This document shows, one piece after another, positions 1 through 8,642 of a DNA stretch of 64,000 nt. A model generated the notes under the pieces. That model did no database searches and was not told where the DNA came from. It worked only from the letters and a program-made list of their open reading frames with translations. The position numbers and the translations under genes are program-made. Origin of the DNA: Brevibacillus parabrevis (GTDB taxonomy: Bacteria; Bacillota; Bacilli; Brevibacillales; Brevibacillaceae); contig NZ_RHHV01000005.1 of assembly GCF_003710905.1 (NCBI RefSeq), positions 1 through 64,000 of the forward strand. The letters run 5' to 3'. The number at the start of each line of letters is the position of its first letter. Position 1 is the stretch's first letter.

Positions 1-658
1 AAAGCTTCGAGGTTAGCACCAAATAAGCGATAACGCGACCAAGGGTATGTGAAGAGTTCGAAAGCTTAGTGGAAAGCTTCGAGGTTAGCACCCGTACAGA
101 TCTTTGCAGACTCGCCCGGAACGATGATGGTGGTTCGAAAGCTTAGTGGAAAGCTTCGAGGTTAGCACCATAGAAAACATTGTTGCTGATGAGGATGAAA
201 CTTTTGGTTCGAAAGCTTAGTGGAAAGCTTCGAGGTTAGCACCATAACGATAATGGCGATACAATTCCACACCAGCTTGGTTCGAAAGCTTAGTGGAAAG
301 CTTCGAGGTTAGCACGCGTCGGACGTAGCACTTCCGTTTGCCCATTTCTTTCCCGTTCGAAAGCTTAGTGGAAAGCTTCGAGGTTAGCACTCTGCATTTG
401 TTAATTCTATTCTGTGCTCGATCTTGGTTCGAAAGCTTAGTGGAAAGTTTCGAGGTTAGCACTGGTCGAAGGTCGACGATCCGGCTAACAAACGACGTTC
501 GAAAGCTCAGTAGAAAGCTTCAAGATTAGCACCACGGGGATGGATGAAGCCAGCACCAAACGGCCAGTCCATTCGAAAACTTTGAAACAAGCACGTGCAT
601 ATCTAAATACATCTTGCGGCTCTTCGAATCCCCAGTAGAAAACTTCACGGTTCATCAG
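1..658 (+). CRISPR. CRISPR array 1 (type V-B), 5' end outside window
   Basis: A partial repeat (1-19) is followed by 36-bp repeats at 56-91, 133-168, 207-242, 280-315, 355-390 and 427-462. They start GTTCGAAAGCTTAG and end CGAGGTTAGCAC; the last has one substitution. Spacers are 34-41 bp and all differ. Decay follows on the right: 497-532 carries several changes, and 571-594 and 622-658 are remnants. Decay at the right end, and a repeat 3' end that fits known Cas12b crRNAs, imply rightward transcription with the leader outside the window. Confidence 0.97.
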
Positions 659-661
659 AAC

Positions 662-701
662 AAAAGCCAATTCATCTAGAAACAGTGGAATTGGCTTTTT
701 C
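662..701 (+). terminator. Terminator after CRISPR array 1
   Basis: An 11-bp inverted repeat (AAAGCCAATTC with GAATTGGCTTT) is followed by a T run. It would separate array 1 transcription from cas12b. Confidence 0.8.
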
Positions 702-786
702 CTATTACCCCAAAATATGAAAATGATTTACAATAAATAAAAATCATGCCCAACTCTTTTCAAAATCAAACCGGGAGGCACCAGCC

Positions 787-3700
787 ATGGCAATCCGCAG
801 TATAAAACTAAAGCTCAAAACCCGCACAGGCCCGGAAGCCCAAAACCTCCGAAAAGGAATATGGCGAACGCATCGGCTGTTAAATGAAGGCGTCGCTTAT
901 TATATGAAAATGCTCTTGCTCTTTCGTCAGGAGAGCACTGGCGGACAGACAAAAAAAGAACTGCAAGAAGAGCTGGTTCGTCATATTCGCGAACAGCAAC
1001 AAAAAAATCGTGCAGATAAAAATACGCAAGCGCTCCCGTTGGACAAGGCATTCGCAGCTTTGCGGCAACTATATGAACTGCTTGTTCCCTCCTCGATTGG
1101 GCAAAGTGGCGACGCCCAGATCATTAGCCGAAAATTCCTCAGCCCGCTAGTCGATCCGAACAGCGAAGGCGGCAAAGGTACCTCAAAGGCAGGCGCAAAG
1201 CCGACCTGGCAGAAGAAAAAAGAAGCCAACGACCCGACTTGGGAGCAGGATTATGAAAAGTGGAAAAAAAGACGCGAAGAAGATCCGACCGCTTCCGTGA
1301 TTACCACCTTGGAAGAATACGGAATCAGGCCGATTTTTCCACTGTACACGAACACCGTAGCAGACATCGCATGGCTACCGCTTCAGTCCAATCAGTTTGT
1401 GCGCACTTGGGACAGGGACATGCTGCAACAGGCGATTGAAAGACTGCTCAGTTGGGAGAGCTGGAACAAGCGCGTTCAGGAGGAATATTCCAAGCTGCAA
1501 GAAAAAATGACCCAATTGAACGAGCAGTTGGAAGGTGGCCAGGAATGGATCAGCTTGCTGGAGCAATACGAAGAACAACGGGAGCAAGAGCTAATAGAAA
1601 ACATGACCGCTGCCAATGACAAGTATCGGATTACCAAACGGCAAATGAAAGGTTGGAACGAACTGTACGAGCAATGGTCGACAGTTCTCCCCAATGCCAG
1701 TCACGAGCAATACAGAGAGGCGCTCAAACGTGTGCAGCAGCGGCTGAGGGGGCGATTTGGCGATGCCCATTTCTTTCAGTACCTGATGAAAGAGGAGCAC
1801 CACCTGATCTGGAAAGGGAATCCGCAGCGCATCCATTATTTTGTTGCACGCAATGAGCTGAAGAAGCGTTTGGAAGAAGCCAAGCAGAACGCTACTATGA
1901 CGTTGCCTGATGCCAGGAAGCATCCACTGTGGGTGCGATTCGACGCTCGCGGAGGAAATTTGCAAGATTATTATTTGACGGCGGAAGCAGACAACCCCAG
2001 AAGCAGGCGTTTTGTGACGTTTAGTCAACTGATCTGGCCAAACGAATCCGGATGGATGGAAAAGCAGGACGTCGAGGTCGAGCTGGCTTTGTCCAAGCAG
2101 TTTTACCAACAGGTGACGTTGCAGAAAAACGACAAAGGCAAGCAAGAAATCGAGTTTAAGGATAAGGGTTCAGGATCGACGTTTAGCGGACATTTGGGGG
2201 GAGCCAAGCTACAGCTGGAAAGAGGCGATTTAGAAAAGGAAGAAAAAGACTTCGAGGGTGGGGAGATTGGCAGTGTCTATCTCAACATTGTCATCGATTT
2301 CGAACCTTTGCAAGAAGTGAAAAATGGCCGTTTGCAGTCGCCATATGGACAAGTGTTGCAACTCGTTCGCCGTCCCAATGAGTTTCCAAAGGTCACTACT
2401 TACAAGTCAGAGGAGCTTGTTGAATGGATGAAGGCTTCGCAGAACCACTCGTCCGGGGTGGAATCGCTGGAATCCGGGTTCCGTGTGATGAGTATAGACC
2501 TTGGGCTGCGAACTGCTGCGGCGACTTCCATTTTTTCTGTAGAAGAGAGCAACGATGCAAATGCGGCTGGTTTTTCCTATTGGATTGAAGGAACCCCGCT
2601 CGTTGCTGTCCATAAGCGGAGCTATATGTTGAAACTGCCTGGTGAGCAGGTAGAAAAACAGGTGAGGGAAAAACGGGACGAGAGGCAGGATCAGCAGAGA
2701 CGAGTGAGGTTTCAGATCAGAATATTGTCCCAAGTCATACGCATGGCGAAGAAACAGAACAGAGAACGAGCGGATGAGCTTGATCATTTGAGTCAAGCGC
2801 TTGAGAAGCAAAAGTCGCTGCTCGATCAAACAGACCGGACTTTTTGGAACGGAATCGTCTGCGACCTGACAGATGCTTTACGTGAGAAGGAAGGCGGCTG
2901 GGAGCAAGCGGTGGTACAAATACACCGCAAAGCAGAGGAGCATGTAGGAAAAGTCGTTCAGGCATGGCGCAAACGCTTTGATGCTGACGAGCGAAAAGGC
3001 ATCGCAGGTCTGAGCATGTGGAGCATAGAAGAATTGGACAGTCTGCGCAAGCTGTTGATTTCTTGGAGCCGCAGGACGAGAAATCCGCAGGAAATCAACC
3101 GCTTTGAACAAGGACATACCAGCCACCAGCGCCTGTTGACGCATATCCAAAATGTAAAAGAGGATCGGTTGAAGCAGTTAAGTCACGCCATCGTCATGAC
3201 TGCTTTGGGATATGTATACGACGAAAAGAAATTGGAGTGGTTCGCCAAGTATCCGGCTTGTCAGGTCATCCTGTTTGAAAACCTGAGCCAGTACCGTTCA
3301 AACATGGATCGTTCGACAAAAGAAAACTCCACCTTGATGAAATGGGCACACCGCAGCATCCCCAAATACGTTCATATGCAGGCAGAGCCATATGGGATTC
3401 AAGTTGGCGATGTCCGTGCGGAATATTCCTCTCGTTTTCACGCCAAGACAGGAACGCCGGGCATCCGCTGCAAAATGGTGAAAGGTCAAGAGCTACAGGG
3501 CAAACGCTTTGAGAACTTACAGAAGAGATTAGTCAGCGAACAGTTTTTGACGGAAGAGCAAGTGAAACAGCTAAGGCCCGGTGACATTGTCCCGGACGAC
3601 AGTGGAGAATGGTTCATGACCTTGTCAGACGGAAGCGAAGGAAAAGAGGTTGTGTTTCTTCAGGCAGATATTAATGCGGCGCAGAATCTGCAAAAGCGTT

Positions 3701-4113
3701 TTTGGCAGCGTTATAATGAGCTGTTCAAGGTAAGCTGCCGTGTCCTTATCCGAGGTGAGGAAGAGTATCTCATTCCTAAGACCAAATCGGTGCAGGCGAA
3801 GCTGGGAAAAGGTCTTTTTGTGAAAAAAACGGATACAGTCATGAAAGACGTATACGTTTGGGATAGCCAGGCCAAGCTGAAAGGTAAAACAACCTTTACA
3901 GAAGAGTCTGAGTCGCCCGAACAACTGGAAGATTTCCAGGAAATCATCGAGGAAGCGGAAGAGGCGAAAGGCACATACCGTACATTGTTCCGCGATCCTA
4001 GCGGAGTCTTTTTCCCTGAATTTGTCTGGAGTACCCAGAAAGATTTTTGGAGTGAGGTAAAAAGGCGTCTGTACGGGAAATTGCGGGAGAGGTTTTTGAT
4101 GAAGACTCGGTAA
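787..4113 (+). CDS. cas12b: Cas12b (C2c1), type V-B CRISPR effector nuclease
   Basis: This is a 1108-residue RNA-guided DNA endonuclease. The N-terminus (MAIRSIKLKLKTRTG) and length fit Bacillus-type Cas12b. The three RuvC motifs are intact: D571 in MSIDLGLR, E831 in ILFENLSQYR and D961 in QADINAAQN. No HNH domain is seen, as expected for Cas12. The family needs crRNA plus tracrRNA and cuts both DNA strands with one RuvC site. The ATG is preceded by GGGAGG at 773-778. The cas4-cas1 gene follows within about 25 bp, so the three cas genes are probably one operon. I see no truncation or frameshift. The protein looks homologous to, but not identical with, the Bacillus Cas12b proteins I can recall. 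Confidence 0.97.
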   Translation: MAIRSIKLKLKTRTGPEAQNLRKGIWRTHRLLNEGVAYYMKMLLLFRQESTGGQTKKELQEELVRHIREQQQKNRADKNTQALPLDKAFAALRQLYELLVPSSIGQSGDAQIISRKFLSPLVDPNSEGGKGTSKAGAKPTWQKKKEANDPTWEQDYEKWKKRREEDPTASVITTLEEYGIRPIFPLYTNTVADIAWLPLQSNQFVRTWDRDMLQQAIERLLSWESWNKRVQEEYSKLQEKMTQLNEQLEGGQEWISLLEQYEEQREQELIENMTAANDKYRITKRQMKGWNELYEQWSTVLPNASHEQYREALKRVQQRLRGRFGDAHFFQYLMKEEHHLIWKGNPQRIHYFVARNELKKRLEEAKQNATMTLPDARKHPLWVRFDARGGNLQDYYLTAEADNPRSRRFVTFSQLIWPNESGWMEKQDVEVELALSKQFYQQVTLQKNDKGKQEIEFKDKGSGSTFSGHLGGAKLQLERGDLEKEEKDFEGGEIGSVYLNIVIDFEPLQEVKNGRLQSPYGQVLQLVRRPNEFPKVTTYKSEELVEWMKASQNHSSGVESLESGFRVMSIDLGLRTAAATSIFSVEESNDANAAGFSYWIEGTPLVAVHKRSYMLKLPGEQVEKQVREKRDERQDQQRRVRFQIRILSQVIRMAKKQNRERADELDHLSQALEKQKSLLDQTDRTFWNGIVCDLTDALREKEGGWEQAVVQIHRKAEEHVGKVVQAWRKRFDADERKGIAGLSMWSIEELDSLRKLLISWSRRTRNPQEINRFEQGHTSHQRLLTHIQNVKEDRLKQLSHAIVMTALGYVYDEKKLEWFAKYPACQVILFENLSQYRSNMDRSTKENSTLMKWAHRSIPKYVHMQAEPYGIQVGDVRAEYSSRFHAKTGTPGIRCKMVKGQELQGKRFENLQKRLVSEQFLTEEQVKQLRPGDIVPDDSGEWFMTLSDGSEGKEVVFLQADINAAQNLQKRFWQRYNELFKVSCRVLIRGEEEYLIPKTKSVQAKLGKGLFVKKTDTVMKDVYVWDSQAKLKGKTTFTEESESPEQLEDFQEIIEEAEEAKGTYRTLFRDPSGVFFPEFVWSTQKDFWSEVKRRLYGKLRERFLMKTR

Positions 4114-4137
4114 AGGTGTTCAAGGAGAGTGTGTGGC

Positions 4138-5805
4138 TTGTCCTGGATACCTGTACGCATGTTAAATGAAATTCAGTATTGTGAGCGACTTTACCATATC
4201 ATGCATGTGCAAGGACTGTTTGAAGAAAGTGCAGACACGATCGAAGGAGCTGCACAGCACAGGCGTGCGGAGACAAATTTGCGCAAAAACAAAATGGCTC
4301 CCGAAGAGTTGTGGGGAGAGGCACCATCCAGTCTGAATCTAGGCGATCCGGTGCTCGGCATTACCGGAAAGCTGGATGCAGTATGCGTCGAACAAGGCAA
4401 CCAGTGGATTCCTGTTGAAGGCAAGCACTCGTCGGCACCAGATGGCGGGCATACGTTCTCTGTAGGTGAATATGAATTGGATGGCTCTGCCTGGCCCAAT
4501 GACCAGATTCAATTATGTGCCCAAGGCTTGTTGCTGCGCTCAAATGGCTATGAATCGGACTATGGCTATTTGTACTATCGTGGGAACAAAAAGAAAGTGC
4601 AGATTGAATTTTCCCAGGACTTGATCAGCGTTACCCGACGTTTTATTGAAAAGGCGCAAGCACTTAAAGATGCAGACATGCCGCCGCCCTTGCAAGATTC
4701 GAAAAAATGCTTCCGCTGCTCGCTAAACTACGTTTGCATGCCTGATGAGACGAATTACTTGACAGGGGTCAGTGCAAATATCAGAAAAATTGTTCCCAGT
4801 CGTCCAGACGGTGGAATGTTGTATGTTGCAGAGCCAGGGGCTACGTTGGGAAGGTCCGGCGAGTGTCTGACGATTACGTTAAAAGGGGAAAAGCTTGACG
4901 AAATCCCGAGCAAGGATTTGGTACACGTGAGCTTGATGGGAAACGTCCAGTGTTCCACGCAACTTCTACACACCTTAATGAATTGTGGCATCCATGTCAG
5001 TTATTTGACGACACATGGTACATTAGCTGGAATTACTTCTCCGCCGCTCACCAAAAATATTCGGACGAGGGTCAAACAGTTCGGTGCTTTTCAAGAGCCG
5101 CCAGTTGCACTTGCACTTACCAGGCGAGTGATCTACGCCAAGATTTCCAATCAACGAACCATGTTAAGGCGAAACGGCAGTCCGGAAAAATCAGTTTTAA
5201 AAGAATTGAAAGAGCTGCGGGAGCGGGTGCTTGGCGCCGAATCGCTTGACATGGCGAGAGGAATTGAAGGACGAGCGGCGCAGTTGTATATGCAGTCTTT
5301 TCCCACGATGCTTGCGGAGCCAATGGTTGATGGCATCGCCATGATGAATGGACGCAATCGGCGTCCGCCGAAAGACCCGGTTAACGCTCTTTTGTCGCTA
5401 GGCTATACATTGCTCTCAAGAGATGTCTATACGGCTTGTGTCAATGTAGGACTCGATCCGCTGTTTGGTTTTTTCCATGCAATGGAAGCGGGGAGGCCAG
5501 CTTTGGCGCTTGATCTGATGGAACCGTATCGGGCATTGATCGCTGATAGCGTAGCGATTCGCGCCTTGAATACAAAAGAACTCACTCCGGATGATTTTTA
5601 CTGGGGAAAAGATAGCTGTTACTTGAAAAAGGGCGGTCGCCAGAAATATTTTTCCGCTTACGAAAGACGGCTAAATGAAGCAATGACACATCCACAGTTC
5701 GGTTACAAGTTAAGCTATCGGAGGATGCTTGAGCTGGAAGCAAGATTTTTGGCCAGATACCTTGATGGCGAGTTGGCTGAATATACGCCGCTCATGACGA
5801 GGTAA
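4138..5805 (+). CDS. cas4-cas1: Cas4-Cas1 fusion, spacer acquisition
   Basis: The N-terminal part is a Cas4 RecB-family nuclease and the C-terminal part is the Cas1 integrase, a fusion typical of type V-B loci. Numbered from a GTG at 4129, Cas4 shows C18, D83 (GKLDAV), E97 and K99 (VEGKHS), and C194, C197 and C203 for an iron-sulfur cluster. Cas1 begins near residue 225 and has E380 (GIEGRAAQ), H450 (FFHAMEAG) and D462 (ALDLMEPY). I prefer the TTG at 4138: the GTG at 4129 overlaps the AAGGAG ribosome site at 4122-4127, while TTG lies 10 nt after it and still includes the conserved IPVRMLNE segment. Cas4 in such fusions is known to help select PAM-proximal prespacers. Confidence 0.95.
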   Translation: MSWIPVRMLNEIQYCERLYHIMHVQGLFEESADTIEGAAQHRRAETNLRKNKMAPEELWGEAPSSLNLGDPVLGITGKLDAVCVEQGNQWIPVEGKHSSAPDGGHTFSVGEYELDGSAWPNDQIQLCAQGLLLRSNGYESDYGYLYYRGNKKKVQIEFSQDLISVTRRFIEKAQALKDADMPPPLQDSKKCFRCSLNYVCMPDETNYLTGVSANIRKIVPSRPDGGMLYVAEPGATLGRSGECLTITLKGEKLDEIPSKDLVHVSLMGNVQCSTQLLHTLMNCGIHVSYLTTHGTLAGITSPPLTKNIRTRVKQFGAFQEPPVALALTRRVIYAKISNQRTMLRRNGSPEKSVLKELKELRERVLGAESLDMARGIEGRAAQLYMQSFPTMLAEPMVDGIAMMNGRNRRPPKDPVNALLSLGYTLLSRDVYTACVNVGLDPLFGFFHAMEAGRPALALDLMEPYRALIADSVAIRALNTKELTPDDFYWGKDSCYLKKGGRQKYFSAYERRLNEAMTHPQFGYKLSYRRMLELEARFLARYLDGELAEYTPLMTR

Positions 5806-5807
5806 AA

Positions 5808-6101
5808 ATGAGACATTTTGTACTGGTGAGCTACGATATTTCAGATCAGAAGCGATGGCGAAAGGTTTTCAAGTTGATGAAAGGACAGGGGGAACATGTG
5901 CAATATTCCGTGTTCTTATGTCAGTTGACAGAGATTCAGCAAGTCAAATTGAAGGTCAGTCTGGCTGAGCTGATTCATCATGCAGAAGATCAGGTCATGT
6001 TTGTAAAAATCGGCCCGGTGACCAAGGACCAATTGGATAAGCGAATTGCCACGGTCGGAAGAGAGTTCCTCCCGCGAGACTTAACTAAATTTATCTACTA
6101 G
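5808..6101 (+). CDS. cas2: Cas2, spacer acquisition
   Basis: A 97-residue Cas2 that forms the structural dimer of the Cas1-Cas2 integrase. It starts MRHFVLVSYDIS with the conserved D10 after beta strand 1, and its length is normal. The start codon is two bases after the cas4-cas1 stop, so translation is probably coupled. It is the last protein gene of the cas operon; the tracrRNA promoter begins about 15 bp later. Confidence 0.95.
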   Translation: MRHFVLVSYDISDQKRWRKVFKLMKGQGEHVQYSVFLCQLTEIQQVKLKVSLAELIHHAEDQVMFVKIGPVTKDQLDKRIATVGREFLPRDLTKFIY

Positions 6102-6116
6102 GAAAGTGGATGTGTG

Positions 6117-6145
6117 TTGTTGAGGCAAGGCGAAAACAGTACAAT
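6117..6145 (+). promoter_or_regulatory. Candidate promoter of the tracrRNA
   Basis: TTGTTG at 6117-6122 and TACAAT at 6140-6145 are 17 bp apart, a plausible sigma-A promoter just downstream of cas2. The predicted start is near 6152, directly before the first tracrRNA hairpin. The -35 box is weak. Confidence 0.5.
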
Positions 6146-6151
6146 GATGAT

Positions 6152-6262
6152 AGTCGACGGTTAGAGGCCGTATGTCGATTTGCTTTAATTTCGTGCGTGT
6201 GCATTGTCGTCCTGCATTACAGGGCGGCTACCACGAATAGTCACGAAGTTCCACTGAGTATG
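6152..6262 (+). ncRNA. Predicted tracrRNA of the Cas12b system
   Basis: The element sits between cas2 and array 2 and shows the order of parts known from Cas12b tracrRNAs. It has a 5' hairpin (TCGAC 6154-6158 with a later GTCGA). An outer stem TTCGTG (6190-6195) with CACGAA (6232-6237) encloses GTGC at 6199-6202, which can pair with the repeat end GCAC, and a 7-bp hairpin at 6208-6226. A 15-nt anti-repeat follows (CGAAGTTCCACTGAG, 6244-6258). It pairs with the repeat on both sides of a two-base AG bulge with one G-U pair, and both repeat variants keep this part. The ends are estimates. Confidence 0.8.
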
Positions 6263-6272
6263 TGCGTTTGAT

Positions 6273-6317
6273 TTTCGAGCATCCCCGCAGCTCAAAAATC
6301 ACTGGAGATGCTCGAAA
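6273..6317 (+). other. Perfect 11-bp inverted repeat between tracrRNA and array 2
   Basis: TTTCGAGCATC (6273-6283) and GATGCTCGAAA (6307-6317) enclose 23 nt. A T run lies further on at 6335-6340. It may end the tracrRNA or mark the leader of array 2. The rest of 6318-6453 before the first repeat should be the array leader; no protein gene is supported there. Confidence 0.55.
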
Positions 6318-6453
6318 TCCTTGTGAGAGTAAGCTTTTTTGAACGATTGTGCATTGGAAATGAGTGCATAGACGGGGAAAGGGATACTGAAATTCCTGGC
6401 GCTCGAAAAAGCCCTGCTCAAGCCTTGTTGTTGTAGGTTTCGGCAAGGAAGGA

Positions 6454-7562
6454 GTTCGAAAGCTTAGTGGAAAGCTTCGGGATTAGCACGCTATCACTCC
6501 TTTTGCCATAAGGTACACCAGTGCTGTTCGAAAGCTTAGTGGAAAGCTTCGGGATTAGCACGCACATTGCGACGAATCGGAAACACCTACTGCTGCAGTT
6601 CGAAAGCTTAGTGGAAAGCTTCGGGATTAGCACTTTTTAGATAAAAAGTATCTTTTATCAAGTTAACAGCGTTCGAAAGCTTAGTGGAAAGCTTCGGGAT
6701 TAGCACGGGTCAAAAGCGCGTGGGTCAAGCATGACTCTGATCGTTCGAAAGCTTAGTGGAAAGCTTCGGGATTAGCACCGATCGATCGACCGTTAACACT
6801 GAAAGCCAAGTTTGGTTCGAAAGCTTAGTGGAAAGCTTCGGGATTAGCACTCGAGCCATGAGCATCCGCTACACTAAACCAGTCGGGTTCGAAAGCTTAG
6901 TGGAAAGCTTCGGGATTAGCACTAAGAAAGACCCGCGCGGACAACTGAAATCCGCACTGGGTTCGAAAGCTTAGTGGAAAGCTTCGGGATTAGCACTGGG
7001 CAGGTGATGACCACATGACAGTGAGAGCATAGTTCGAAAGCTTAGTGGAAAGCTTCGGGATTAGCACAGACTGTTCTTTGTCTACAGCTAGCTTGAACGC
7101 TGGCACCGTTCGAAAGCTTAGTGGAAAGCTTCGGGATTAGCACTTGGCGGTGGCGGTACAATAGCACTTGCTACTCAGTTCGAAAGCTTAGTGGAAAGCT
7201 TCGGGATTAGCACTTGGCAAGTTACGACCATCGTATCTTTCGCGAAGAAGGTTCGAAAGCTTAGTGGAAAGCTTCGGGATTAGCACTTACAAACGGTAAA
7301 AAAACACAAAATCCTACTCGAGTTCGAAAGCTTAGTGGAAAGCTTCGGGATTAGCACAGCGAAACTGCTATCAATCGTAACGCCAATGGTGAAGGTTCGA
7401 AAGCTTCGGGATTAGCACTGTAGAGCAGGTCAAATGTAGACGACCAAGCACCTGCGTTCGAAAGCCTAGTGGAAAGCTTCAAAATCAGCACAATATCACC
7501 GTTCCATTGACGTTATACTCGTTTTTGCCTGTCGAAAACTCAGTAAAAAATTCAATCCCCGC
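6454..7562 (+). CRISPR. CRISPR array 2 (type V-B)
   Basis: Thirteen identical 36-bp repeats start at 6454, 6526, 6598, 6671, 6743, 6815, 6887, 6961, 7032, 7108, 7178, 7251 and 7322. They begin GTTCGAAAGCTTAG and end CGGGATTAGCAC, so they differ from array 1 only near positions 27-29. Spacers are 34-40 bp. A 24-bp repeat at 7395-7418 has lost 12 internal bases, 7456-7491 is degenerate, and 7531-7562 is a remnant. As in array 1, decay at the right end marks the trailer, so transcription is rightward from a leader near 6320-6453. Confidence 0.97.
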
Positions 7563-7572
7563 ATAACAAACA

Positions 7573-7603
7573 ATGCCCCTACTCAACGTTAGGGGCATCT
7601 TTC
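7573..7603 (+). terminator. Terminator after CRISPR array 2
   Basis: ATGCCCCTA (7573-7581) and TAGGGGCAT (7590-7598) form a stem followed by CTTTCT. It would end the array transcript and also lies at the 3' side of the leftward lipoprotein gene. Confidence 0.75.
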
Positions 7604-7649
7604 TGTTCTTCAAGCCTACGGCAAAACTCCGAAGTCTCCAGCACCACCA

Positions 7650-8642
7650 CTATCCCCGCTTAACACTAGCCTTTTCCCTCTCCTCCATCATATCGGCAAT
7701 ATCCTCTAGTTGCCCCATCACAGAAATCGGATCAGAGAAATAGAAGCGGTAACCGTCAATTTCGTACAGATGGTTTTGTTTGACGGCATCCAAGGTGTTC
7801 CAGATTGGATCATTCGCGTAATCAAATGACTCGGCTTTGGCATCGACAGCCATGAAAATATAATCGCTGGCGTATTTTCCAATGACTTCGCTGGAAATTT
7901 GCAGCCAGCCTACTTTCGGGTCGATGTCGCGTTTTACATTTTCGTTCATTGGCAGACCCAACTCGCCATGGATTGTTCGTCCGGTAAAGGCGTTGCCGTA
8001 AAGGATAAGCGTTTTGACAGCGCCGCCGTCAAAAACAGTAACGGTCTTGTCTTTTCCTACAATGTGGTCAATACGTTTCTTGGTTGATTCGACTTGTTTG
8101 TCCAAGTCTTGCACCAATGAGTCCGCTTTGGCTTCTTTGTTCAGCATAATGCCCAACTGCTTCAGCTCGTCGCGGAGATCGGAGGCTTTGGGGAACATGA
8201 TCGTCGGTGCAATTTTGGAATAAGCTTCATACTTCTTGGCATCCCCCGTTATGATGAGATCCGGTTTCAGCTCCGGGATTGCCTCCAGACTGTCGCCGAC
8301 ATCTACTATGCCTGCAATTTGATCCGCCAAATACGGGTTTTTCATAAAGATGCCGTTTGACCCGACAGGTTTAATATCTAGCGCGAGCAAATATCCCATG
8401 TAGAAATCCGTTACGACCCGCTCCGGATGGGCTGGGATTTCCACATCGCCCATCGATGTGGAGACGATGCGGGTTGCAGGCTTGGTATCGTTCTCTGCTG
8501 TTGCAGCGGGTTGTGAAGCTGCCGTTGCGCTGCCGCCTTTGTTGCCAGTTGCCGACTCGGTCGGATTGCTGCCGCATGCGCCGAGCAGCAGACCAAATGC
8601 TAACAATAAGCTGGCGGGCACCATCATTTTGTTTATAAACAT
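7650..8642 (-). CDS. Iron-siderophore substrate-binding lipoprotein (as a separate translation unit)
   Basis: Read from ATG 8642 this is a 330-residue substrate-binding protein of the FecB/FhuD type. It has a lipoprotein signal with the lipobox LLLGAC-G, a low-complexity linker and a TroA-like fold (PERVVTDFYMGYLLALDIKP; WLQISSEVIGKYASDYIF). A ribosome site GGAGG and a near-consensus Fur box lie just upstream, so it can be expressed alone under iron limitation. It would deliver ferric siderophore to a membrane permease, but no permease or ATPase gene is nearby. The same frame is open upstream into the AraC regulator. Confidence 0.8.
   Translation of the reverse strand: MFINKMMVPASLLLAFGLLLGACGSNPTESATGNKGGSATAASQPAATAENDTKPATRIVSTSMGDVEIPAHPERVVTDFYMGYLLALDIKPVGSNGIFMKNPYLADQIAGIVDVGDSLEAIPELKPDLIITGDAKKYEAYSKIAPTIMFPKASDLRDELKQLGIMLNKEAKADSLVQDLDKQVESTKKRIDHIVGKDKTVTVFDGGAVKTLILYGNAFTGRTIHGELGLPMNENVKRDIDPKVGWLQISSEVIGKYASDYIFMAVDAKAESFDYANDPIWNTLDAVKQNHLYEIDGYRFYFSDPISVMGQLEDIADMMEEREKASVKRG

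Noticed and set aside
217..529. Short frames inside CRISPR array 1 that repeat LTSKLSTKLSN or FESLVESFEVST
   Set aside because: They are translations of the 36-bp repeats and random spacers, not genes. The same holds for frames in array 2 (6418-6974).
4129..4137. GTG 4129 as the start of cas4-cas1
   Set aside because: It overlaps the AAGGAG ribosome site. TTG 4138 has proper spacing and keeps all conserved residues. The difference is three residues.
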